From the NCBI RefSeq assembly GCF_011320075.1, contig NZ_JAANPA010000033.1:1-40492 (forward strand): a stretch of DNA of 40,492 nt, in the 5' to 3' direction. The notes under the pieces are model-generated. The model saw only the letters and a program-made list of their open reading frames with translations. It made no database searches and had not been told where the DNA came from. Positions 15,973 through 23,300 of the stretch are shown here, piece by piece (the stretch's first letter is position 1; the number at the start of each line of letters is the position of its first letter). Source of the stretch: Sphingosinicella sp. YJ22 (GTDB lineage Bacteria; Pseudomonadota; Alphaproteobacteria; Sphingomonadales; Sphingomonadaceae). A program made the translations under genes and the position numbers.

Positions 15973-16630
15973 GATCATCGGCGGGGCCTTCCTGTCGATG
16001 GACGGGGTGATGCAGGCGCCCGGCGGCCCGGAGGAGGACCCGACCGGCGGCTTTCCTTATGGCGGCTGGCTCACCAAGCTGTTCGACGAGGGACTTGGCA
16101 ACCAGGTCGACAGCCTGTTCGGCCAGCCGTTCGACCTTCTGCTCGGGCGCCGGACCTACGACATCTTCGCCGCCCACTGGCCGGCCTTCGCCGACGACGG
16201 CGGCATCGGGTCCCTGTTCGCCAAGGCCCGCAAATATGTCGTGAGCGGCTCCCACCTCCCGCTGAACTGGGAGGGCAGCCACCGGCTGGGCGGCATCGAG
16301 GCGGTCGCGGCGCTCAAGGCGGCGGAGGATGGGCCCAACCTGGTCATCCAGGGCAGCTCGACGCTCTATCCGCAGCTTCTCGCCCACGGCCTGCTCGACC
16401 GGCTGGTGACGATGACCGCGCCGCTCGTGCTCGGCCAGGGCAAGCGCCTGTTCGGCGACGGCACGCCGGCCGGGACCTTCAAGCTCATCGAGCATCGGGT
16501 CACCGCGGGCGGCACCGCGATGGCGACCTACGAGCCTGCGGGAGAGGTCGAGACCGGTTCGTTCGCGACGCCCGATCCCTCGCCCGAGGAGATCGCGCGC
16601 CGCGAGAGGATTGAAGCGGGCACCTGGTAG
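15962..16630 (+). CDS. Dihydrofolate-reductase-like (RibD C-terminal) protein
   Basis: The 222-residue protein has the RibD-C/DHFR-like fold: an N-terminal GGAFLSMDGVMQAPGGPEED, the LLLGRRTYDIFAAHWP helix, KYVVSGSHLPLNWEGSHRL and the nucleotide-binding NLVIQGSSTLYPQLLAHGL. It is probably an NAD(P)H-dependent reductase of unknown substrate. The gene begins inside the 3' end of the two-domain VOC gene. Its TAG is 1 bp from the stop of the convergent J-domain gene, marking the right edge of the accessory cassette. A short charged tail (PDPSPEEIARRERIEAGTW) follows the core and is somewhat longer than usual. Confidence 0.9.
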   Translation: MPRKIIGGAFLSMDGVMQAPGGPEEDPTGGFPYGGWLTKLFDEGLGNQVDSLFGQPFDLLLGRRTYDIFAAHWPAFADDGGIGSLFAKARKYVVSGSHLPLNWEGSHRLGGIEAVAALKAAEDGPNLVIQGSSTLYPQLLAHGLLDRLVTMTAPLVLGQGKRLFGDGTPAGTFKLIEHRVTAGGTAMATYEPAGEVETGSFATPDPSPEEIARRERIEAGTW

Positions 16631-16631
16631 G

Positions 16632-17222
16632 TCAGGCGAAGACCGGTCGCGCCTTCAGGGCCTGATAGGCTTCGATCACCGCCTGAAGCGCCTGCTCGTG
16701 GCTGCGGTCGCCACCATTGCGGTCGGGGTGGAACTTGCGCACCAGCTCGGCATAGCGGGTGCGCAGCGCCCGGCGGTCGGCGTCGACCGGCAGGCCGAGG
16801 ACACGCAGATACTTGCGGTCGCCTTCGCTCAGCACGCGGCCGTCAGCGCGCTGCTGATTCTGCCCCGGCGCGGACCGGAAGCGCGCGCCGATCGCGTCCA
16901 ATGGGTCGGTGAAGTCGGCCCAGCGCGGCGGCGGCGAGCCGTTGGTCGAGAAGGCGCGGGTCTCGCGGTCCCAGCCGGCGAAGGGATTGTGCGCCGACTG
17001 GATCTCTTCCTCGCTCATCCCGGAGAAATAATTGTAGCCGCTGTTGAACGCTCGGACATGGTCGAGGCACAGCCAACGCCAGTCGCCGGGACCGTCGAAG
17101 GTCGGGCCGCGGCCGGCGGGCGCGCGGAATTCGCCGGCACCGGCGCAGCCGGGATGGTCGCACGATCGCCCCGTCTCCACCCGCCCGTGGAACCGCGTCC
17201 GCCTTTCACCCGCACTCGCCAA
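16632..17222 (-). CDS. J-domain protein with N-terminal Cys/His motif
   Basis: A C-terminal J domain (about residues 133-196) holds the HPD triplet at 165-167 (RKFHPDRNGG), which stimulates DnaK ATPase. There is no Gly/Phe or DnaJ zinc-finger region. Instead the N-terminal half has CDHPGC (21-26) and LCLDH (51-55), a possible zinc site. I start at TTG 17222, because no ATG or GTG fits ahead of the conserved FHGRVETGRSCDHPG segment; the start remains uncertain. The protein is divergent from bolA across 42 bp. Alphaproteobacteria often keep this gene with bolA and cobS-cobT (family knowledge); here the VOC cassette separates it from cobS. Confidence 0.82.
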   Translation of the reverse strand: MASAGERRTRFHGRVETGRSCDHPGCAGAGEFRAPAGRGPTFDGPGDWRWLCLDHVRAFNSGYNYFSGMSEEEIQSAHNPFAGWDRETRAFSTNGSPPPRWADFTDPLDAIGARFRSAPGQNQQRADGRVLSEGDRKYLRVLGLPVDADRRALRTRYAELVRKFHPDRNGGDRSHEQALQAVIEAYQALKARPVFA

Positions 17223-17264
17223 AAGCCTGCTCCATCTTCGTCCAAGCCGCCATATATAGGCGCG

Positions 17265-17552
17265 ATGACCGACCAGTTCACCGGCCCGATCGCGGCCGAA
17301 ATCCACCAACGGCTAACGGCCGCCCTCTCCCCGACACGGCTCGTCGTGCGCGACGACAGCGAGAAGCATCGCGGCCACGGCGGCTACAATCCGAATGGCG
17401 GCGAGAGCCATTTCACCGTCGAGGTGGAATCGACCGCCTTCGCCGGCCAGTCGCGCCTGGCGCGCCAACGCGCGGTCAACGCGGCGCTCGCCGACCTGCT
17501 CAAGGAGCGCGTCCACGCCCTCGCGATTGTCGCGAAGGCGCCGGGCGAGTAG
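17265..17552 (+). CDS. bolA: BolA family protein
   Basis: The 95-residue protein has the BolA class II hydrolase-like KH fold: ERL-like helix AEIHQRLTAALSPTRLVV, DDSEKHRGHGG and FTVEVESTAFAGQSRLARQR, with the invariant His in SHFTVEV. BolA works with monothiol glutaredoxins in Fe-S handling and affects cell shape and stress response. A TATATA hexamer ends 6 bp before the ATG at 17265 and no ribosome site is present, so the mRNA may be leaderless. It is followed by a pirin gene at 22 bp on the same strand. Confidence 0.93.
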   Translation: MTDQFTGPIAAEIHQRLTAALSPTRLVVRDDSEKHRGHGGYNPNGGESHFTVEVESTAFAGQSRLARQRAVNAALADLLKERVHALAIVAKAPGE

Positions 17553-17574
17553 CCCCCTGGGTGAGGAGACGCTG

Positions 17575-18474
17575 ATGACCGACGACCCGTTCCTGCTCAC
17601 CCTCCACCCGACCACACACGATCTCGGCGGGTTCAAGGTCCACCGCACCTTGCCGCACCGCGAGCGGACGACGATCGGGCCGTTCATCTTCTTCGACCAG
17701 ATGGGTCCGGCGAGCCTCGCGGTCGGCCAGGGCATCGACGTTCGGCCGCATCCGCACATCAATCTCGCGACGGTGACCTATCTGTTCGCCGGAGCGATCG
17801 ACCATCGCGACTCGCTCGGCACCTTCAAGACGATCGAGCCGGGCGCGGTGAACCTGATGACCGCAGGGCGGGGGATCACCCATTCGGAGCGCTCGCCCCA
17901 GGGCGAGCGGGTGAAAGGGCCGCAGCTTTCCGGAATCCAGACCTGGATCGCCTTGCCGAGCGACAAGGAGGAGCTGGACCCCGCCTTCGAGCATGTGCCC
18001 GAGGCGGCGCTGCCGCTGATCGAGGACGGCGCGGCGCGGGCGCGGGTGATCATGGGTAGCCTGTGGGGCGCGACGTCGCCGGTGACCCAGCACAGCCCGA
18101 TCATCTATGCCGACATCGCGCTTCAGCCGGGCGGAACCATCGCCATCGACGACGAGGCGGAGGAGCGCGCAGTCTATCTCGCCGAGGGCGAGGCGAGCCT
18201 CGACGGGCAGCGGCTCGCGCCGGCGACGCTCTACGTGCTTCGGCCGGGCTACCGCGCCACCTTGCGCTCCGAGCTCGGCGCCCATGTCATGCTGTGCGGC
18301 GGAGCGCCGCTCGACGGGCCGCGCCACGTCTTCTGGAATTTCGTCTCGTCGCGCCGCGACCGGATCAACCAGGCCAAGGACGACTGGCGCGCCGGCCGCT
18401 TCGCTCTGCCGCCCGACGACGACCGCGAGTTTATCCCGCTGCCCGAGGTGCCGAAGACGGTCAGCTATCCGTGA
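17575..18474 (+). CDS. Pirin family protein
   Basis: The 299-residue bicupin matches the pirin length. The N-terminal cupin carries the metal ligands His59 and His61 (VRPHPHINLATVTYLF) and His103 and Glu105 (GRGITHSERSP), in the same arrangement as the Fe-binding site of human pirin. Some bacterial pirins have quercetin 2,3-dioxygenase activity, and others bind regulators, so the role stays open. The C-terminal cupin lacks obvious ligands. The start ATG 17575 follows GTGAGGAGA. The TGA overlaps the GTG start of the downstream hydrolase (GTGA, 18471-18474), which couples the two genes. Confidence 0.92.
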   Translation: MTDDPFLLTLHPTTHDLGGFKVHRTLPHRERTTIGPFIFFDQMGPASLAVGQGIDVRPHPHINLATVTYLFAGAIDHRDSLGTFKTIEPGAVNLMTAGRGITHSERSPQGERVKGPQLSGIQTWIALPSDKEELDPAFEHVPEAALPLIEDGAARARVIMGSLWGATSPVTQHSPIIYADIALQPGGTIAIDDEAEERAVYLAEGEASLDGQRLAPATLYVLRPGYRATLRSELGAHVMLCGGAPLDGPRHVFWNFVSSRRDRINQAKDDWRAGRFALPPDDDREFIPLPEVPKTVSYP

Positions 18475-19364
18475 CCGCGGTTGAGACGACGCGAGTCAGC
18501 CTGGACACGGGCGTCACGCTCAAGGTTGCTTTCGGCGGGCCGCAGGACGGCGAGCCGGTCATCCTGCTCCACGGTTTCCCCGAATCGCACCGCACCTGGC
18601 GGCACGTTGCGTCCGATCTCGCCCGCGACCATTGCGTGATCGTGCCGGACCAGCGCGGCTTCGGCGGCTCGGACAAGCCGGAAGGCGTCGAGCATTACAG
18701 GGTCGAGGAAACGATCGCCGACATCTTCGCGCTCGCCGACGCGTTCGGGATCGAGCGGTTCACCTTGGTCGGCCATGATTGGGGCGGCGCGATTTCGTGG
18801 ACCGCGGCGCTTCGCCAGCCCGAGCGGCTCAGCCGGCTCGTCATCATCAACGCGCCGCATCCGCTGATCTTCCAGCGCAGCGTCGTCGACGACCCCGCCC
18901 AGCGCGCCGCCTCACAATATATCCGCGCCTTCCGAAGCCCGATGATCGAGAAGGGCATCGACGCGATGGGGCTGGAGACCTTCTTCGCGAAGAGCTTCGG
19001 CGGTCATGTCGACCTCGCCTTCGTGCCGCCGGAGGAGCGCCAGGTCTATTTCGACGACTGGCGCCAGGAAGGCGCGCTCACCGCGATGCTCAACTGGTAT
19101 CGCGCCAGCCATCTCGACGTGCCGGCGATGGACGAGCATGCGATCGGCCCGGCCTGGACCCGCGCCCCGTTCCCCAAGGTGAGTGTGCCGACGCTCGTGG
19201 TCTGGGGCATGCGCGACAAGGCGCTGCTGCCGCTCCAGCTCGACGGACTCGACGAGTTGGTCGACGACCTCACCGTCGTGCGCATCGAGGAGGCCGGCCA
19301 TTTCGTGCCGTGGGAGCGCCCCGCGCCGGTCGTCGCCGCGATCCGCGCCTTCCTCGACCGCTAA
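18471..19364 (+). CDS. Alpha/beta hydrolase, epoxide-hydrolase-like
   Basis: The 297-residue hydrolase begins at GTG 18471, overlapping the pirin stop. The oxyanion motif HGFPES, the PDQRGFGGSDKPEG block and the nucleophile elbow GHDWGG with Asp103 point to the epoxide hydrolase/haloalkane dehalogenase group, in which Asp rather than Ser attacks the substrate. Asp249 (WGMRDKALLP) and His277 (EEAGHFVPWERP) complete the triad. A cap-domain Tyr (MLNWYRAS) is consistent with epoxide opening. The enzyme is cytosolic and has no signal peptide. It is followed by a long palindromic repeat and then nusB. Confidence 0.88.
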   Translation: MTAVETTRVSLDTGVTLKVAFGGPQDGEPVILLHGFPESHRTWRHVASDLARDHCVIVPDQRGFGGSDKPEGVEHYRVEETIADIFALADAFGIERFTLVGHDWGGAISWTAALRQPERLSRLVIINAPHPLIFQRSVVDDPAQRAASQYIRAFRSPMIEKGIDAMGLETFFAKSFGGHVDLAFVPPEERQVYFDDWRQEGALTAMLNWYRASHLDVPAMDEHAIGPAWTRAPFPKVSVPTLVVWGMRDKALLPLQLDGLDELVDDLTVVRIEEAGHFVPWERPAPVVAAIRAFLDR

Positions 19365-19502
19365 GATCCTCCCTGTCGCGGAGCGATGGGGAGGGGGACC
19401 GCTCGCGAAGCGAGAGGTGGAGGGGTAGGCGTCGGATCCGATTGCCCCTCCACCGCCTTCGGCGGTCCCCCTCCCCATGAAGCTGCGCTTCACAGGGAGG
19501 AT
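19365..19502. repeat. Long palindromic intergenic repeat
   Basis: This 138-bp inverted repeat runs from GATCCTCCCTGT to ACAGGGAGGAT. An inner pair TGGGGAGGGGGACCG / CGGTCCCCCTCCCCA flanks small GCGAAGCG and CGCCTTCGGCG hairpins. It fills most of the gap between the hydrolase and nusB and should fold strongly on either strand. It differs in sequence from repeats A and B, so it is a second repeat family. Confidence 0.8.
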
Positions 19503-19547
19503 GAAAACGCCTTCACCTTCTGCCTCGGCATCGCTACCTCGCGCGCC

Positions 19548-20003
19548 ATGGCCAAGGGCTCCAACCGTTCCACCGCGCGCTCCGCCGCGCGCCTCGCCGC
19601 CGTCCAGGCGCTGTACCAGCAGGAGATGGAGAAGACCCCGGTCCCGCTCCTTCTGCACGAATTCCATCATCACCGGCTCGGAGCGACGATCGACGAGGTC
19701 GAATATGCCGACGCCGAGGTCGATTTCTTCGACGACGTCGTCAAGGGCGTCGCCGCCCGGAGCGAGGAGCTCGACTCCATGATCCAGGCCAAGCTCGCGC
19801 AAGGCTGGACGCTGGAGCGGCTCGACAAGCCGATGCGCCAGATCCTGCGCGCCGGCGCCTATGAGCTGGTCGCCCGCATCGACGTGCCGACGGCGAGCGT
19901 CATCTCCGAATATGTCGACGTGGCGAAGGCCTTCTACGACAAGCGCGAGTCCGGCTTCGTCAACGGCCTGCTCGATGCCATCGCCAAGGACGCGCGGCGC
20001 TAG
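19548..20003 (+). CDS. nusB: Transcription antitermination protein NusB
   Basis: NusB binds boxA RNA with NusE (S10) and supports antitermination on rRNA operons. The 151-residue protein starts at ATG 19548 with a basic segment (KGSNRSTARSAARLAAVQAL) that contacts RNA. It ends in the conserved ILRAGAYELVARIDVPTASV and AKAFYDKRESGFVNGLLDAI blocks. The length is normal for the group. thiL follows at 21 bp, the common nusB-thiL order. The frame upstream is open through the repeat, but the conserved N-terminus fixes the start. Confidence 0.95.
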   Translation: MAKGSNRSTARSAARLAAVQALYQQEMEKTPVPLLLHEFHHHRLGATIDEVEYADAEVDFFDDVVKGVAARSEELDSMIQAKLAQGWTLERLDKPMRQILRAGAYELVARIDVPTASVISEYVDVAKAFYDKRESGFVNGLLDAIAKDARR

Positions 20004-20024
20004 AAGCGCTATGCGGGAGCGGCG

Positions 20025-20996
20025 ATGACCTCCGCCGAATCCGCCTTCATCGAGGCCCTGCGGCCGATCGCCACCGATCCGGGCGCGCGGGCCCTGCTCG
20101 ACGATGCCGCGCTGCTGACCGTTGGCGGCCGCACGCTGGTCCTCACCAAGGACATGATCGTCGAAGGCATCCACTACCGTGCCGACGATCCCCCCGAGGA
20201 CGTCGCGTGGAAGCTGGTCGCGGTGAACCTGTCGGACTTGGCCGGCAAAGGCGCGCGGCCGCTCGCCGCCCTGCTCGGCTACACTTTGGGCGATGCCGAA
20301 TGGGACCGGCGTTTTGCCGCCGAGCTTCGGCTCGCGCTGGCCACGTTCGAGCTGGCCCTGATCGGCGGCGACACCGTGTCGCCCCCGCCCGGCGCCCCGA
20401 GGACGCTCAGCCTCACCGCGATCGGCGAAGCTCAGGAGAAGGTGCCGGCCCGGGCCGGCGCCAGGCCGGGCGACCTGCTGTGGGTGTCCGGATCGCTCGG
20501 CGACGGCGGCGCAGGGCTGCGCGTGCTGCAAGGAGAGCTGCAGGGCGACGAAGTGCTGGTCCGCCGCTACCGCGCGCCGCGGCCGAGGCTGGAGGCGGGG
20601 CAGGCGCTGGCGCCGACCGTCAGCGCGATGATGGACGTGTCGGACGGCCTCCTCATCGACGCCAAACGCATGGCGGCGGCGAGCACGCTCGCCATCGAGA
20701 TCGATCTCGACCAGCTCCCGCTCAGCGCCGCCTTCCTCGCCGCGCTTGGAGACGACCGCGACGCGCGCCTGTTCGCCGCCACCGCAGGCGACGATTACGA
20801 ATTGCTGTTCACGGCGCCTCACGAGGCCGGACCCGACGTCCTCCATCTCGCCGAGCATCTCGGCCTGCCGCTGTCGAGGATCGGGCGCTGCAGCGAGGGC
20901 GCGGGTCTGGTCCTGCGCGACCGCGGCGAAGAGCTTCCGCTGCCTGAAAAACTTGGCTTCGAGCACGACCCACAGGCACGTCGTTCAGGCAGTTGA
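20025..20996 (+). CDS. thiL: Thiamine-monophosphate kinase
   Basis: ThiL phosphorylates thiamine monophosphate to the active coenzyme thiamine diphosphate. The 323-residue protein has the PurM-like ATP-binding fold with the family signatures DDAALL near the start, LTKDMIVEGIHYRADD, AVNLSDLAGKGARPLAAL, GGDTVSPPPGAP and the MMDVSDGLLIDAKRM block; the metal-binding Asp residues are intact. It is preceded closely by nusB and followed after 99 bp by hppA. There is no TPP riboswitch; the leader is only 21 bp. Confidence 0.95.
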   Translation: MTSAESAFIEALRPIATDPGARALLDDAALLTVGGRTLVLTKDMIVEGIHYRADDPPEDVAWKLVAVNLSDLAGKGARPLAALLGYTLGDAEWDRRFAAELRLALATFELALIGGDTVSPPPGAPRTLSLTAIGEAQEKVPARAGARPGDLLWVSGSLGDGGAGLRVLQGELQGDEVLVRRYRAPRPRLEAGQALAPTVSAMMDVSDGLLIDAKRMAAASTLAIEIDLDQLPLSAAFLAALGDDRDARLFAATAGDDYELLFTAPHEAGPDVLHLAEHLGLPLSRIGRCSEGAGLVLRDRGEELPLPEKLGFEHDPQARRSGS

Positions 20997-21020
20997 AAGA
21001 TTTCAAACCGCCGCTAGCAT
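20993..21020 (+). promoter_or_regulatory. Possible promoter of hppA
   Basis: TTGAAA (20993-20998) and TAGCAT (21015-21020) are 16 bases apart and overlap the thiL stop region. Transcription would start near 21027, about 70 bases before the hppA ATG. The -10 match is modest. Confidence 0.3.
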
Positions 21021-21095
21021 CCCCTCCACTTCGGGTCCTCCGTTCCGGGGTAATGACGCCCGAACCAGCGATAAACGACAGGGGAAGGGATTTCG

Positions 21096-23213
21096 ATGAC
21101 CGTGGTGCTTATCGCCATTGCATGCGGCGTGCTCGCCGTACTCTATGGCATCATAACGAGTAGCCGGGTTCTCGCCGCTCCGGCCGGCAATGAGCGCATG
21201 GTCGAGATCGCCGGCGCCATCCAGGAAGGCGCCAAGGCCTATCTCGGCCGCCAGTACACCACCATCGGCATCGTCGGAATCATCGTCGCCGCCCTCGTCT
21301 TCTACTTCCTCGGCTCGACCGCGGCGATCGGCTTCGTCATCGGCGCCCTGCTGTCGGGTGCGGCCGGCTATATCGGCATGAACATCTCGGTGCGTGCCAA
21401 CGTGCGCACCGCGGAAGCCGCCCGCACGAGCCTGCAGAAGGGCCTCACCATTTCCTTCCAGTCGGGCGCCATCACCGGCATGCTCGTCGCCGGCCTGGCG
21501 CTGCTCGCCATCTCGGTGCTGTTCTACGTGCTCGTCGGCGTGCTCGGCCACGAAGCGACCGAGCGCGAAGTGATCGACGCCCTCGTCGCGCTCGCCTTCG
21601 GCGCTTCGCTGATCTCGATCTTCGCGCGTCTCGGCGGCGGCATCTTCACCAAGGCCGCCGACGTCGGCGCCGACCTGGTCGGAAAAGTCGAGGCCGGAAT
21701 TCCGGAGGACGACCCCCGCAACCCGGCGGTGATCGCCGACAACGTGGGCGACAATGTCGGCGACTGCGCCGGCATGGCGGCCGACCTGTTCGAGACCTAT
21801 GTCGTCACCGTCGGCGCCACCATGGTGCTCATTGCCTTGCTCGTCGCCGGTGCGCCGGAGGACATCCTTCAGCTGATGAGCCTTCCGCTGATCATCGGCG
21901 GCGTGTGCATTGTCACCTCGATCATCGGCACCTTCTTCGTTCGCCTCGGCCGCAGCCAGTCGATCATGGGGGCGCTCTACAAGGGCTTCCTGGCGACCGC
22001 CTTGCTGTCGATCCCGGCGCTCTATTTCGCCACCCAATACACGCTCGGCGATCTTGACAGCGTCATCGGCTCGTTCGGCCGGCCCGGCGCGGTCGGCAGC
22101 TACACCGGCATGGACCTGTTCTGGTCGATGCTGGTCGGCCTAGGCGTGACCGGGCTGATCGTGTGGATCACCGAATATTATACCGGCACCAACTATCGCC
22201 CGGTGAAGTCGATCGCCAAGGCGTCGGTCACCGGCCACGGCACCAACGTCATCCAGGGCCTTGCGATCAGCCTCGAGGCGACCGCTCTTCCGACCCTGGT
22301 GATCTGCGCCGGCATCATCGTCTCCTACATGCTCGCAGGTCTCATCGGCATCGCCTTCGCGGCGACGGCGATGCTCGCGCTCGCCGGCATGGTGGTGGCG
22401 CTCGACGCTTATGGTCCGGTCACCGACAATGCCGGCGGCATTGCCGAGATGGCCGGGCTCGAGGACGAGGTGCGCACCCGCACCGACGCCCTCGACGCGG
22501 TCGGCAACACCACCAAGGCGGTAACCAAGGGCTACGCGATCGGCTCCGCCGGCCTCGCCGCGCTGGTGCTGTTCGGCGCCTACACGACCGACCTCGGCAT
22601 CTTCTTCCCGGGCGTTGCGGTCGATTTCAGCCTGAGCAACCCGTACGTCATCGTCGGCCTGCTCCTTGGCGCCCTCCTCCCCTATTTGTTCGGCGCGTTC
22701 GGAATGACCGCGGTCGGCCGGGCGGCGGGATCGGTGGTCGAGGACGTGCGCGCGCAGTTCCGCGACAACCCCGGCCTGATGGAAGGCACGGTGCGTCCCA
22801 ACTATGCCCGTACCGTCGACATCGTCACCCGCGCCGCGATCAAGGAGATGATCATCCCGTCGCTGCTTCCGGTGGCGGCGCCGATCGTCGTCTACTTCCT
22901 GATCGAGGCGGTCGCCGGCCAGGCCGACGCCTTCGCGGCGGTCGGCGCGCTTCTGCTCGGTGTCATCGTCTCCGGCCTGTTCGTCGCCATCTCGATGACC
23001 TCGGGCGGCGGCGCCTGGGACAATGCCAAGAAGTATATCGAGGACGGCAATCACGGCGGCAAAGGCTCCGAGGCGCACAAGGCCGCGGTGACCGGCGACA
23101 CGGTCGGCGATCCCTACAAGGATACCGCAGGTCCGGCCGTGAACCCGATGATCAAGATCACCAACATCGTCGCCTTGCTGCTGCTCGCGGCACTGGCCGG
23201 CGGCGGCGCGTGA
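21096..23213 (+). CDS. hppA: Membrane proton-pumping pyrophosphatase, K+-independent type
   Basis: This 705-residue integral membrane protein (about 16 helices expected) couples pyrophosphate hydrolysis to proton export. The active-site loop holds [31 protein letters not shown] and [15 protein letters not shown], the acidic Mg-PPi site. A second set of acidic residues lies near [19 protein letters not shown] and at [18 protein letters not shown]. The discriminating motif reads GNTTKAVT, with Lys474 and Thr477, the pair that marks K+-independent H+-pumps; K+-dependent ones have Ala and Gly there. A strong ribosome site (GGGGAAGGGA) precedes ATG 21096. A hairpin follows the stop. Confidence 0.96.
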   Translation: MTVVLIAIACGVLAVLYGIITSSRVLAAPAGNERMVEIAGAIQEGAKAYLGRQYTTIGIVGIIVAALVFYFLGSTAAIGFVIGALLSGAAGYIGMNISVRANVRTAEAARTSLQKGLTISFQSGAITGMLVAGLALLAISVLFYVLVGVLGHEATEREVIDALVALAFGASLISIFARLGGGIFTKAADVGADLVGKVEAGIPEDDPRNPAVIADNVGDNVGDCAGMAADLFETYVVTVGATMVLIALLVAGAPEDILQLMSLPLIIGGVCIVTSIIGTFFVRLGRSQSIMGALYKGFLATALLSIPALYFATQYTLGDLDSVIGSFGRPGAVGSYTGMDLFWSMLVGLGVTGLIVWITEYYTGTNYRPVKSIAKASVTGHGTNVIQGLAISLEATALPTLVICAGIIVSYMLAGLIGIAFAATAMLALAGMVVALDAYGPVTDNAGGIAEMAGLEDEVRTRTDALDAVGNTTKAVTKGYAIGSAGLAALVLFGAYTTDLGIFFPGVAVDFSLSNPYVIVGLLLGALLPYLFGAFGMTAVGRAAGSVVEDVRAQFRDNPGLMEGTVRPNYARTVDIVTRAAIKEMIIPSLLPVAAPIVVYFLIEAVAGQADAFAAVGALLLGVIVSGLFVAISMTSGGGAWDNAKKYIEDGNHGGKGSEAHKAAVTGDTVGDPYKDTAGPAVNPMIKITNIVALLLLAALAGGGA

Positions 23214-23216
23214 TCG

Positions 23217-23245
23217 GCAAGCCCCTCCTTCGGGAGGAGGCTTGC
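23217..23245 (+). terminator. Strong hairpin after hppA (no T-run)
   Basis: GCAAGCCCCTCC-TTCG-GGAGGAGGCTTGC forms a 12-bp stem with one bulged A and a stable TTCG tetraloop, 3 bp after the hppA stop. No T-run follows, so it may protect the hppA mRNA 3' end or act as a Rho-assisted terminator rather than a classic intrinsic one. Confidence 0.6.
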
Positions 23246-23269
23246 ATCCCTATTGTAACCGCATATCCT
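23242..23269 (+). promoter_or_regulatory. Candidate promoter of the S9 peptidase gene
   Basis: TTGCAT (23242-23247) and TATCCT (23264-23269) are separated by 16 bases. The predicted start, about 23276, falls inside the 5' arm of the terminator hairpin at 23269-23292. A transcript starting there could not rebuild the stem and would leave the ribosome site free. Confidence 0.4.
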
Positions 23270-23299
23270 CCCCCGAGCTGCTGCTCGGGGGATTTTTTT
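23269..23299 (+). terminator. Intrinsic terminator overlapping the next gene's ribosome site
   Basis: TCCCCCGAGC-TGCT-GCTCGGGGGA is a perfect 10-bp stem followed by seven T residues (23293-23299). The next start codon, ATG 23301, is 1 bp after the T-run. The 3' arm GGGGGA (23287-23292) is the only Shine-Dalgarno-like sequence for that gene. Confidence 0.85.
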
Positions 23300-23300
23300 C

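Noticed and set aside
17313-17762. Reverse-strand frame over bolA and the pirin start
   Set aside because: It has no ribosome site or motif and overlaps two well-supported genes.
20004-20024. Possible TPP riboswitch before thiL
   Set aside because: There are only 21 bp between nusB and thiL.
18912-20966. Open frame of 684 codons on the reverse strand
   Set aside because: It is antisense to the hydrolase, nusB and thiL, runs through the palindromic repeat and shows no family features.
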